DNA from: Isoetes taiwanensis
Taxonomy: Eukaryota; Streptophyta; Lycopodiopsida; Isoetales; Isoetaceae
Length of the DNA stretch: 64,000 nucleotides
Assembly (NCBI GenBank): GCA_021234155.1
Contig: JAJEKV010000102.1
Span: 2,660,456 to 2,724,455 of the forward strand
Reading direction: 5' to 3'
Made by a program: the position numbers and the translations under genes
The notes under the pieces: model-generated
Databases searched by the model: none
Seen by the model: the letters and a program-made list of their open reading frames with translations, nothing else
Told to the model about the DNA's origin: nothing
In this document: one piece after another, positions 24,125-35,246 of the stretch
How positions within the stretch are numbered: the first letter of the stretch is position 1
Layout of the letters: the number at the start of each line of letters is the position of its first letter

Positions 24125-27100
24125 ATGGCGTTCAACGTTCAGAAGCAAATTCGTGACAACACACAGGTTTGCAGCTCATGTCATCTTTCATTTCTCTAGA
24201 ACAATATTCATATAGGCACATGCTTCATGAAAATACTCATGGTGTTTTTGGATTTTCTGAGATTTGTTTCGTATTTAGTGTCTATTTACATTGTCTTTTT
24301 TGTTTCTTTTGTCAGGAGCTTCAAGATTTTTTAAAGGATTTGAAGGATTGGGAGCAGACGGTAAAACAAAAAGATAAGAAGTTGAAAAACCAACTGCAGC
24401 AGAAAGATACTGTATGCTATCACTTAGCCAATTTTTATTTATCATTAGAACGCAAAAAAACGAGGTTTTCGTAAGTTAGTATATACGAGACTGTAATCTT
24501 CCTGACAGTGATATGTCAAATCCATTTCTGAAACTGATGAGGCATATTGCAGCAGTTTTTTGCGCCCATGCAAAATTGTTTTTGCTCCATAAACTGCCAG
24601 CAATAATCCTCAATTCCACCTCATCTGCAGTTTTAGATATGTTAGGAAGAAGTAAAGAATTTTCTGAAGGGTTGTCCAAGATTTGAAGAACGAGACTTTC
24701 TGTACAATATGTTGCCAGCATTTTTTGACAGTGGCCGTGATTTAAAAGTGCGAATTTTTTCTTTGGCAATAGTTGTGCATTTTAGCCTTGTCCTCTACTT
24801 CTTCCATAGTGCACATAGGAAGCACAGGGGATAGAAATAAGTGAATAAGCTTTCTTATGCATAGGCTTAGGTAATAGCTTACTCAACTGATGCAATATGC
24901 ATGGTGTATGTTGCGTCTTATATCTTGTTCTTCATTTGTTTTTAGGATTTGCCCCCAGTAAGGGGTTTCACTCAGAAATCACAGGATTCTACTATTTCTT
25001 CAAAGTCGCAACAGCAACCACCTTCGCAACAGGTGTTGTCAACTGCTTCTACTAGGAAGAATTACAATGATGAAGGCAAGATGACTGCAACATCAAATGC
25101 ATCCAAACATACTTATGACTATTATCGAGATAAATGGGACAAGTTTGACGTGGTATTTTTTCGTGCAGCTGCTATGTATTTTATATCATCTGTTTAAATT
25201 TTACATGACTAATTCCTGTTCCTGCAATAAAATGTTCAGTAGGATGCGGCCTTGGAGACTGTAGACAAAGAAGAGAGAGGCACTTCATTTGTTAATGGTG
25301 ATAAACCTTCTAACACTCTTGACACAAAGCATTCGGATCTTTCAATTGGTGCTGGTTCAGGGAGTAGTCGTAGCATGGGCGTGCCGACAGTTGCTACTTC
25401 ATTTAAAGCATCTGCTGATGCTGCATCTGAAAAGGAACAGGTGAAATGCATGTTGTAGGCGATTGAGTGGAAGAATGTAAAATCCTCTGTGCTTTAATTG
25501 TGAGTACTCGGGTTTATTCCTTGAAATGTTATTCTTCAGGGAAATGATTACTTTAAGGAGAAGAAGTTTGTGCAAGCAATTGAGTGCTATAGCAGGAGCA
25601 TAGCATTGCAACCAACAGCTGTAGCATATGCTAATCGTGCCATGGCATTTATCAAAATCAGGAGGTAAATGCTCCAACTTGCATTTGCCTGTGGTTCCAT
25701 TTACCTTGTTTGTAACATTTGATATACGCTATATAGATGACAATGCTGTGTTTGCCTCTTCTCTTGTTCTTACAGTGTGCTGTATTTAACGGAAATATAT
25801 TTGAATTCTGAAAGCTATTAATCGAATTTGAAATTATTACTGTATGCTGCTTGTAAGAGTTGGGCCAAAAAATATTTTCAAGCTATAGACACGAGCCCTG
25901 ATTCGTGGTCACCAATTTCAGATTTGAAGATGCTGAGTTTGATTGCACAGAGGCTATAGGCTTGGATGATAGGTATACAAAGGCTTATTCAAGACGTGGA
26001 ACAGCCAGGAAAGAGCTCAAACAATATCTTGATGCAATCGAGGGTAATTATTTAGTCTGTGAAGTTTGAAAGTCAGTCTCATTATGTGCTCATGTTGGCA
26101 TTATCCTTGGCAGACTTCGAGTTTGCACTGCGGTTGGAACCTCAAAACAAGGAACTTCAGAAACAATATCAGGAAGCTAAAGAACTGTTTTTAAAGGTAT
26201 TTGGTTGTGAATCACATTACTTAAAGGGTACTAAAATTAATACTGTTCATTGACCTTGACAGCAAGGAGGGGTTAAGCCATCGGAAGAAAAAATGAAACT
26301 TGTGATAAAGGAGGTGGACAAAAAAGGTGTAAAGGGCCAGGAATCTAGCACATTATTTAATTCAGCAACTCCAATGGATATCGATATTCGCAAAAATTTG
26401 CAACACAGATCGATTCCTGAAGCAAAAAAGGTGTGTCATGTCAAAGGCTATAATTAACAATATATGATGTGGATCTATTTGTGAGCACCTTTTCAATTGC
26501 AGAAAGTTTTGGATGACAAGCAAAAGCATGATAAAGTTACAAAAGAAAGCAATGGAATAACTCCAGCCGCTTCACGTGCGGCTGCGAGTGCTATGTCAGC
26601 TGTAGCTCGTAACATGGTTGCACCAAAAACATCATATGAATTCGAAACCTTGTGGAGAGGCTTCCATAGTGATCGCTCTTCTCAAATTCGTTTGCTAAAG
26701 GTGTGTAGTTGTTAATTTTTTTGCTAAAGCTTTAATTTGGGCTTTGCTTATGTCTAGTTGCTAAATCTTTCTCATTCACTGCATTGTAGATTATGGATCC
26801 GTTAACTATTCCAAAGCTATTCAAGGAGTCATTAAGTGCTGGTCTTTTACTGGACATCATGTTGGCATTGGGATCATTTTTCCCGTAAGCACATATGAAA
26901 ACACTATAATTTGAGTAATAAAGTGGGTATAGCAACTAATTTTTCTCCTGCAGTGATGACGCCGGTCTTGCCATTCGATACTTAGACAATTTAACAAAGG
27001 TTGGACGCTTTAAGATGACTGTGATGTTGTTGACGCCAAAAGACAAAGCTGGTATGATGTTCTTTATCTTTTTTGTCTCTCCCATTTAATGATACTGTTA

Positions 27101-27258
27101 TTGTCAAATTTAGAAAGCTTTGTTTCACTCCCAACATGTACTGACTTGAGGTTGGTGCAGCTCTTCGCCAGCTTTGGGATAGTGTTTTCATGGGCAAGCA
27201 AGAAGTGGAAGAATATTTTGAACACCTGAAAGAATTGCGGAAACAATTTTGTGTCTAG
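24125..27258 (+). CDS. RPAP3: RPAP3 / TPR5-type co-chaperone, 12 exons
   Basis: GT-AG exons 24125-24166, 24316-24411, 24946-25152, 25243-25440, 25540-25664, 25922-26043, 26114-26196, 26263-26430, 26503-26700, 26790-26884, 26954-27051 and 27161-27258 join in phase to 509 codons plus TAG, without any lesion. Residues 1-46 hold the RPAP3 N-terminal signature (ELQDFLKDLKDWEQTVKQKD). Residues 47-181 are low complexity. Residues of about 182-291 form TPR repeats (NDYFKEKKFVQAIECYSRSI, then FEDAEFDCTEAIGLDDRYTKAYSRRG). Residues of about 390-485 match RPAP3_C (FETLWRGF...IPKLFKESL...LLDIMLALGSFF). In the family, the TPR binds HSP90/HSP70 tails and the C-terminal domain joins R2TP, which assembles RNA polymerase II, snoRNPs and PIKKs in the cytoplasm. 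Arabidopsis TPR5 is of similar size (from memory). Isoforms are not visible. Confidence 0.93.
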
Positions 27259-28963
27259 TGATTAAATAGTGGAAAATTGGTGTTTGGGCACATTGGTCTA
27301 ATTTTGTGCAACGTAGGTAGTGTACCAAGATGTGCTTCCAAATGTCCATTTATATGTAAATATCATGAACGTGGCAAGACAAAAAGTTTGAACGTTATGA
27401 TGGTTTTAAATCAGATCAACGAAGAAAACAAGATGCTAATGCATCAATGGGTTGCCCGTTGGAAGACCCTTTGATGGGTCCACAACTCTGCACCATTATA
27501 TGAAAAATCCGAACTGCCTCTTTCACTAGAAGATCATCAAATACATTCTTGTAAACATGGCCATTATGGCATTAGCAGAACTGTCAAAGAATATGAATCC
27601 CTGGGAAAAGTTAGGGTCCTGCTGCAGGCTGAGAAAGGGCTAGATGAAAGGGCTAGATGCTTAGATGGCTAAACTGTAGAGCCAATGTCTTATCTTGATA
27701 TGTTTTGCCCAATGTTCCAATATTTTGTTTAGTATATTCCTCCGATGTTGTAAGCAAAACCTTGGTGCTAACAATGTATTTAACATTTCCGTTTGGTTGT
27801 TTTTCAACAGCTTCTCGATATAGCATTAGACATTACTGAAGAATGAGCTGGAGGTGGTCATTAAGTCTCTTGCATGTGTTTGATTGCTTCATTCATTGCA
27901 TGGTTTAGTTCATTGTTCACATTCAATCTAAACTTTGATTGATTGAGTTTTAAGAAACAAGATTGCCATGAATATGGAATGCCTCATGCTAATTTCATCA
28001 TAGGTATACAAAATATGCAATAAGGTGTTAAATCTAGCGACAAAGCTAGCATTGTTTGTGTACTACAAAATAACTGCATTTTCTGCATTTATCTATTGAG
28101 TTGTAGGCTATATGTCAGGTCATTTAAGCTCTATATAACTCTTAACTATAGCGGAATAGGAATACAGGTTTATCATATTTTAAATTCACAAGATTGTACA
28201 TAATATACGTCAATAATCAATTGTAGCCGCGGTTCTAATCGCTGCAATGTCTATATTAATTTGATGTTGCAAAAATTTCAGCCTTCTATTCTCGTTCGCG
28301 TGGCTTCATGCTGGATTAAGGCACCGCCGAATTTCTCTTCAACGCTACAGGTTATAGTCGTACATTCATTCATATATTTCCATTCATGGTTTGCATGTCT
28401 CTGCATGCAGTAGTGTTTGGAGTCTGAGGCAGATTCTGGATCGCCTGCAAGACAACCCCCAATGAGGACCCTAGAATCAAACAGGTAAATCTTGATTATA
28501 GAGTATCACGCAAGATTTCGCAGAAGGGCTAAGAAACAATGAACAAAATGAACAACTAAGAGAACAAGAGAAACATCAATGACAAAATAAGAATCCCTTA
28601 ACACAATGAAATGAGATACAAGAGTCTCGCCTGAATGCAAAGGCAGAAAATGCTAAGTCTTGTCTAGCTTCGAAGTCTAAGCTTCTAATATATATAATAC
28701 CGTGGCCTTGGGTCTATAATGGCAAAACTATCATTTGGAGATAGTGGCTAGATATTCCTGAGATATCTGCTGATACATTTAGGAATCTCCTTAACTGATG
28801 GTGGCTAAGTGGGCCTGTCAGCTCTTGAAGGCCGTGATTCTTACCGTGGAACTCATGCGCCAAAGCCGTGATGTCCTCATGTTGTGGATCCCTTTGTCTC
28901 TTTCGTTGTGGCGTGGCCTTGGGACCTGATGATGGCTCCCGGTGCTTCCCCCTTCATTATATA
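27259..28963. other. 3' flank of the RPAP3-type gene
   Basis: This holds the probable 3' untranslated region and then AT-rich sequence. A short tandem AAGGGCTAGATG pair occurs near 27636-27660. No further exon, RNA or element could be supported up to the GAA tract. Confidence 0.45.
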
Positions 28964-29098
28964 GAAGAAGAAGAAGAAGAAGAAGAAGAAGAAGAAGAAG
29001 AAGAAGAAGAAGAAGAAGAAGAAGAAGAAGAAGAAGAAGAAGAAGAAGAAGAAGAAGAAGAAGAAGAAGAAGAAGAAGAAGAAGAAGAAGAAGAAGAG
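28964..29098. repeat. (GAA)n microsatellite, about 45 units
   Basis: This is an uninterrupted run of GAA trinucleotides (TTC on the other strand). The long open frames here (poly-Glu, poly-Arg, poly-Leu) are artefacts of the repeat. A pair of imperfect repeats of about 30 bp (GGGTCCT...CCACC...TTTACATTGC) follows at 29162-29228. Confidence 0.97.
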
Positions 29099-29452
29099 AT
29101 TTTAACGTCACGCCACAAGGCAGCATCCTATCGGACATGTGATACTTTACAACACACCCAGATGGGTCCTGCCCCCACCACTTTACATTGCTGAAGTGGG
29201 TCCTCCCCCCACCAACTTTACATTGCATGGCAAGGAATAGTCCTATATAAGCAAGAATTAATTAATTTGAGAAATTTGGAATTCTCATTTAGTATGAAAT
29301 AGGTTCTTGGTTAGCCATTGAGTAAAATTGGCGTTTTTAGTAGAACTTCTACCAATGAATCGCTGTCTTTCAGAAATATAGTTTTTACTGCTCATGCAAA
29401 GGTCCATCGTGGGTAAAAGGTAGTAGTATGGAATGCTCGATGTTCTCGCAAG

Positions 29453-29618
29453 GATCGCGAACGCGATCTTTCATAGCTGAAAACAGACAAAATAATGGGC
29501 TTTTTATTAACACCATATGAGAGCATTACGTACTCCAAGGGAGCAGTGTAGTAGGCACACCACAAACATTTCACTATTTTAAGCTATGTATTTGCTACAG
29601 AGGATTGCGGCCGCGATT
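29453..29618. repeat. Palindrome-like 16-bp motifs, distal pair
   Basis: GATCGCGAACGCGATC at 29453-29468 and GATTGCGGCCGCGATT at 29603-29618 match the consensus GATCGCGNCCGCGATC. They lie just beyond the 3' end of the minus-strand gene. In base composition they stand out from the AT-rich surroundings. Confidence 0.85.
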
Positions 29619-29731
29619 ATTTTCACCAGTAAACGTGCACCAAGTAATAATAAAAACACAAAGGTATAGTAAAGCAAATTCCTGAAACATAACTTCCATT
29701 CAAAGATGTAATGTACAATAGGGATGCAATA

Positions 29732-32700
29732 TCATTCAAAGGATTGAGTTTCAGAAACACTATCAGGTGTCACACCCAATTCATTGGCTATCCGGAGTAC
29801 ATGCGCTCTACCCAATTCCATAGCTTGTGTTGTGTCCATCTCTGAATAACATGTGACAACTGGAATTTGCACGTCCATGGCCTTTGCGATATGCTCCACA
29901 TGCGCATCAGGTTTCTCAATTTCACTATCCCCTGCACTGATCACGCTTATAAATTCCTTCTCCGACTCGGTAGCAAACTCGTTTGGATGAAAGATCTTCA
30001 TTTTCTTGCAGGTACCTTGATGCTCTTGTGTCCCAGCAGACTCATCTTGGTCTGTTTCCATGTGGTCTACGCCCATATATTCAAACCTAGGTTCGCCTGT
30101 CAAGGATGGCAGGTACCCATCAAGCTTCTGGTTTAGTGCCCCTAGTTTTTGAAAAGTAGGTTCAAGGGCAGCAATACCTTTTTCCGTCGCTTCCAGCAAT
30201 CGCTTTGTTTCTTGCATTCTCTCCTCGTAGTCTTTAGCATCGAGGTTATCCAAAGTGGCATCCAACCCTGATATATCTGTCTTTTGGGTAATACTGATAT
30301 CGGGCAACAAAGGATTAGCCTCTGCATTCTCTGCTTTCTCCTCTTCTTCAGATCCCCCAGTAGTTTGGCGGGCCATTTTCTCAAGCGTTTCCAAGAAGGA
30401 CCTTAGGAAACGGCACACTTTACCAGAACTTTCAAAGGCCACGCTCTTTTTCCCTTGCATAAGAGCGACACGAAAGCCGTCCCCAAAATTTAAAAAAAAT
30501 CGGGACGCAACTCGTCGGACACCACCGGTGATCAACAATATAATAGGCATATGAGGTTTTCAGCTGGCATTTCAATACAAGATCTCCTTCCATTGCTGCC
30601 CATTTGTATCTTGGCTTGCCTGTAAAAAAAGTTTGAAACTTCTTTTTTATCTTTTCATCGGCATCCTCATTTCCTGTAAGCGGCATTGGAGGCAATGGTG
30701 TTTGCTTAGGAGCCTTGCCGTGTGGAGATAGACGAAGCTCCAGCTCAAAGTTGCATTGTGTGCTACATGAGCGCCACCCCTGCAATGCACATATGACTAA
30801 TATAATATTGATGCTCTTTCACCTTTCTTTTGCTCTCCCAGCCCATTTCTTCATAAGAACCCAAAGACAGATGACCCCCTCCCTGGATTTGCTTCTGACT
30901 ATACATGCAATTCGGCAAATTCACAAAGCGCATGATAATAACCAAATGATAAATTTTTGCAGTAGTCATGGTGGCTATCCTTGTAAAAAGGTCTATGTAT
31001 TTTTGCAATCCCATACCTTGTTGATCCCTCTGATGTCAATAAATATCAATGTGGCATTCTCTTCGACACCGGGAGGATGTAGGGATGCCATCTTTTGTCA
31101 CCGCAAGCAAGCATAATTTTCTCTTTTTTTTTTTTTCTAGCCTCTTCGGCTTTAAATATTCCCCGATTGGCTCCAAAAGGCTACAAAAGTTACCTAGTGT
31201 ATGATCCTTGTTATAATTTGCCTTCATGTACTCAGACAAGATTCCGATATATCTAGTATTCTCGCGCCCGTAAAATCGTGAAAAGCCCAAGCAATTCCTC
31301 GAAGCTATCGAAATCCTTTTGTAGCAAATTAGAGGCATAGGATAATATTTCACGCCTCATAGGGTTCTGATGTCAGTTGCCCGTTGCTTGCAATCAAACC
31401 TCCCGCTATACCCTGACTGCACCTTTAAATACGTCTTGCCTTCCATAATTTCATCTAGCAGCTGTGCCACCTCTGCATTCGGCATACCTCGTAGGAACCG
31501 GAGCCAGGTCTTGTTAAAAAGGTCTTTGGATGGCTTGTCCGAAAACTCACCATGGTCGTCACTGAGCTTACGGTTCACCCACATTCCGGCAACTTCCATT
31601 AATTTCTTGAAAACTTTTTCATCCATAAAGATGAATTGTTTTTCATCTTTAAGTTCCTCGTGACTTTCAAAGTGGTGGTTGCAATTTCATGGAAGTCCCG
31701 CGGGAAGCAAAGGTCATCAAGATCGCGCCGCGTTGTTGATGAGTAGAAAATAAAGAATTACCTTCCAAGATGAAGTCGCTTGCAGGTCCCTATCTGGTCC
31801 TTGAGGAGGACAGCCATAAGTCTTGTGCCGATGACGGTTGTTGCAGCCTTTTCTATTAGAGGCTCTCTCTCAGAGATCGGTATTTGCAATAACTTTGTTG
31901 CATTGAATGCTCAACTCTATATATTCTTTGTCCGGCCGATTTTCATTGAGCACTCGGATCTTCTTCTAGCATAGACTTTAGCAAATTCTAATTGTCGCTC
32001 TAACCGGCCAACGACCAACAAAGCGGTGTGCTTTAAATATCGCGGATTGCCGAAATAATGTAAAATTTCTTGCCCTTCAAATCCTCCTGGATTGCTCCAT
32101 GTCACCCTCTTCCTGAAAAAATGGATAACCATCAAGTCAAACCTAAACAACAAAAGTCCAAAACAAAAACAAGCAATTACCTCGTAATGGGGTCAAATGG
32201 TACGACGCCGCCAGGGCGGAGGGCCTCATTGGGTATGTCTTGAAGCTTTTAACCGTAGTTTGAACATGGTCATTTGAGCGCATTCGTGTGTCGTCGTTTG
32301 CTGGTGCTAGTTCACAATAAAAAATAGAAGTCTTCGTAAACTAGTTAACCCCTAAGGGGTAGAACCGTTTAAACTGTTCAAGCTTCTGAGTAGTTTGCTC
32401 TTCCATCTTGCGTTCCTCTTCCGGATTGAACTTCAACTCGATTGGAATGGCAGGTGCGTGTGGCCATGTGAATAACTTCGTAGAAGAGACTTCAGAATGT
32501 AAGGGGGTTTGAGAATTGCCGGGTCAATGGAGCTATCCTCAGAGTTCAGATTTCGAAGGTTTATTTTGAAAGTAGTAGGTTTTTTGGGAATGAAGGCACC
32601 ACTAGTAGAGGTAGCTGGGCCCTTTATAGCAAGAGGAAGATTAGGGTTAATAATACCGGAGGGGTTTATGGTGGAGTCTGGTTCTTCAATAAGTTTCCTT

Positions 32701-33316
32701 GCTACTGAAGGCTCTCCCAAAGTAGCTATTGGCTTCACACTTTTTTTCTTGGCCACGGCTCTGAGCCAATTGGTGTCCATCATCGAGGGCATTTTTTCGT
32801 CCCGAACTGCTTTCAAAGCACTGCTCGGTGGCTTCTTGTCTGTAGACAAACCTTTTCTGCAGGCCGAGAACCCTACCAAGATGTCTCTGTTTCCCTTTAT
32901 ACCTGACAAAGAGAGAGATTCATAAGATGGCAACACCCAGCCATAACCCTTAGCTGATGTTGGGCCATTTTTCCCAGTGGCTGGCTTGTTCATCTTGCTA
33001 GCTATCATCATCGACGGGTCATAATTCTGCCATTTCAAAACGTATTCCAGAAACTGCAACTGTTGTGTGTCCTTGATGCTGCATATGATAGCATCTTGGA
33101 CGTTGTTCTTGGTGCCTTCCCACATTGCCACTACTATACCAATTTGTTCAACGTCCTTAGCTTTTTTTCCAGTGCGCAGGTACATGCACAGGTCCTTTAT
33201 TCGGTCGCCACGAATGTGTGGATTTGCCTGTGCAATCTCTATACACCATTTCCTTTCATTAGACGGAGTTATAATACGGATGGGTTCGACATCCGGACCA
33301 CGAAACAACGCGAGGG
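29732..33316 (-). pseudogene. Spliced accessory gene of unknown family (decayed)
   Basis: The gene reads leftward. A TTTGTTTACAG acceptor opens an exon at 33316 (ALFRGPDVEPIRIITPSNER...), running to about 32370 with a one-base frameshift in a C5 run near 32505. Further coding blocks are about 32250-32183 (NEALRPGGVVPFDPIT), then from a TTTTTTCAG acceptor near 32120 (GGFEGQEILHYFGNPRYLKH), about 31880-31775 and 31660-31030. An intron with a donor near 31017 and an acceptor at 30780 follows. The last block is 30779-29732, with another frameshift near 30550. The product is helical; the C-terminal block (30550-29732) is acidic with a coiled-coil-like ETKRLLEATEKGIAALEPTF stretch. I recognise no family. 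Splice sites show it was a real gene; several frame breaks suggest a pseudogene. Confidence 0.5.
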
Positions 33317-33393
33317 CTGTAAACAAAAGCATCAGTTGAGTGCGTGATAGACTGGATAATGCTTAACACAGAAAAATATAAACTACTTGGAAG

Positions 33394-33849
33394 GATCGCG
33401 GCCACGATCCTTCCGAGAACAGACGAATGCATGTTCCAAGCAACCTGACGCTTACTTTGCTCGTCGCTATTTCTAAAAGGACCAACAAAGGTACTACAAA
33501 ACCTATCCGGCATAACCAACATAAACTAAACACTACTCGACACCATCGCGGCCGCGATGTTGTCTAGCAGTTAAGCAGGGCAAGAAAACCTCTGCTCAGC
33601 AAGACCGCGGCCGCGATCCTGCCCAGCATCTATACTACAAAAAACATAAAACAATTTGCTAAGAAAGATCGCGACCGCGATCTTGCTGAGCTGAAATGCT
33701 AAGAACTACCTTCTCTGACGACGTCCTTAGGTGCCATGGATCGCGGGCGCAGACGATTTATGAAAATCGGGTTCTTTGGGGTAGGTTGCTAAGGCGCTCA
33801 ATGCTCGAAGGCGCTAGGCGCTTGACTGAAGACGATCGCGAGCGCAGGA
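33394..33849. repeat. Cluster of palindrome-like motifs upstream of the minus-strand gene
   Basis: Copies lie at 33394-33409, 33545-33558, 33603-33618, 33667-33682, and more diverged ones at 33739-33754 and 33834-33849. Consensus GATCGCGNCCGCGATC; several include a NotI-like GCGGCCGC core. The first has symmetry extending outwards (GGAAG...CTTCC). The spacing is irregular. Regular symmetry in otherwise AT-rich DNA suggests protein-binding sites. Confidence 0.85.
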
Positions 33850-33982
33850 AAAATTCTGGAATGCTCTGGCTGGTAAATATATGAAGAATTGCAGCCGCGC
33901 TAATATGCCCGCCAGCCATTATGGCGACATAATTACCGTGCCATAATGGTGCCTCGATTACCGTGCCCGCCATAATTGCCGT

Positions 33983-34050
33983 CCCGCCGGCGGTATTAAT
34001 TACCCGCCGGCTGTATTAATTACCATCCCACCGGCTGTATTAATTACCGG
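33983..34050. repeat. Short GC/AT alternating tandem repeat
   Basis: Three imperfect units of about 20 bp sharing GCCGGCNGTATTAATTACC lie in the central intergenic region between the divergent genes. Shorter related phrases (ATTACCGTGCC) precede them from about 33925. Confidence 0.75.
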
Positions 34051-34966
34051 CCATAAATGCTTCCGTGCCAAACTACCCTAAAGTTAGAGCACGCAATCCG
34101 TACTAAAGGTCTTTATCGACTTGGACGTCCGCGTTCAAATTCTGTGCGTACAATCAGGTAATTAATTGAACCTAACATGCTAAGTGGCCATAAATGCCCA
34201 GAATAGACACTAGATTACGGACGGACAGTGACAGACAAATTTGAATTCTGTAACAAACATTTGGGGTCGAACCGGGAAAAGCCAATTCAAATTTGTGTGT
34301 TTTGCAAGATCTTGGAGACGCTCAAGCTGCGCCTAAGCACTGCAATGTTCTAAGAAGGCTTTGCTCGAGAATCCAGCATCAATAGAAGGCACTGACAAAG
34401 GCGCTGATAATCCGCTTGCACAACGCCACTCTACTAACTTCGATTTCTTCCACTGCCTCGAATTTTGTCATTTGTGCAAGGTAAAATGGCTATCCTGATG
34501 CCTATTTCTCAGTAAACTGAACTGAAAGTTAATGTTGCAACAATGTTCATTGATAATTACTATCTGTTAAGAATATAAATAGTTGATGATCAACACTTAA
34601 TTGTTTATAAAGAAGGTTTCTTTCGAAAAAACCATTTAATTGTTTATGCATTGATAAGATATTTACCCGCGATATTTCAGATTGGAATATTTAAAAATAG
34701 ATGTTCTCTACAAACCACTAAGCTAAGTTAGTAAATATAAACATTTTGGCTTCCTTGTGCACTCTGCTGTGTCTATTATACAATGCTCACATGTTTCAAA
34801 TATATGCTTTCTTTCTCCCTTTGTATACAATGCATGTTTTGGTGGCACTGCAGCTTCTGACGGCTTGTTGGCTTCGAGGAGACGCTAACGCTACCATTTG
34901 GAGCCTTGTGAGGTAAAAGTAATGCTTCAGTGTCGGAGTCAATGCTTCAACTCTTGTGCTCACCGA

Positions 34967-35224
34967 GATCGCAGCCGGGATCCCCCCCGAGAAGAGCAAA
35001 ACTAATAATAGCATGTGCTTTCAAGTCGGAGTCAAAGTCATATCGGAGTCCTTAACAAAGTAGCAAGTATAGATGGTTGCAGAAAGCGCGACCACGATCT
35101 TGTCAATGCTCGGCAAGATCGCAGTGGCGATTGTCCTGAATATATTTTTAGTTCCCAAGTGTCCTTGTGTACTTGATTCTTTAAAAGAGAGCTCTGTTAG
35201 CTCACAAAGATCGCCATCGCGATG
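34967..35224. repeat. Cluster of palindrome-like motifs upstream of the plus-strand gene
   Basis: Diverged copies of GATCGCGNCCGCGATC lie at 34967-34982, 35085-35100, 35117-35132 and 35209-35224. The last one ends only 22 bp before the first ATG of the plus-strand gene. The mirror placement relative to 33394-33849 suggests a shared role in the two divergent promoters or in DNA processing. Confidence 0.8.
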
Positions 35225-35246
35225 TTGACAATCATTTTTTTGTAGG

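Noticed and set aside
28818-29228. Long frames of poly-Leu, poly-Glu and poly-Arg
   Set aside because: They are readings of the GAA microsatellite in different frames, with no real flanking coding.
33259-33522. 87-codon minus-strand frame upstream of the unknown spliced gene
   Set aside because: It overlaps the splice acceptor at 33317 and one palindrome motif, and its product resembles nothing; more likely intron or leader.
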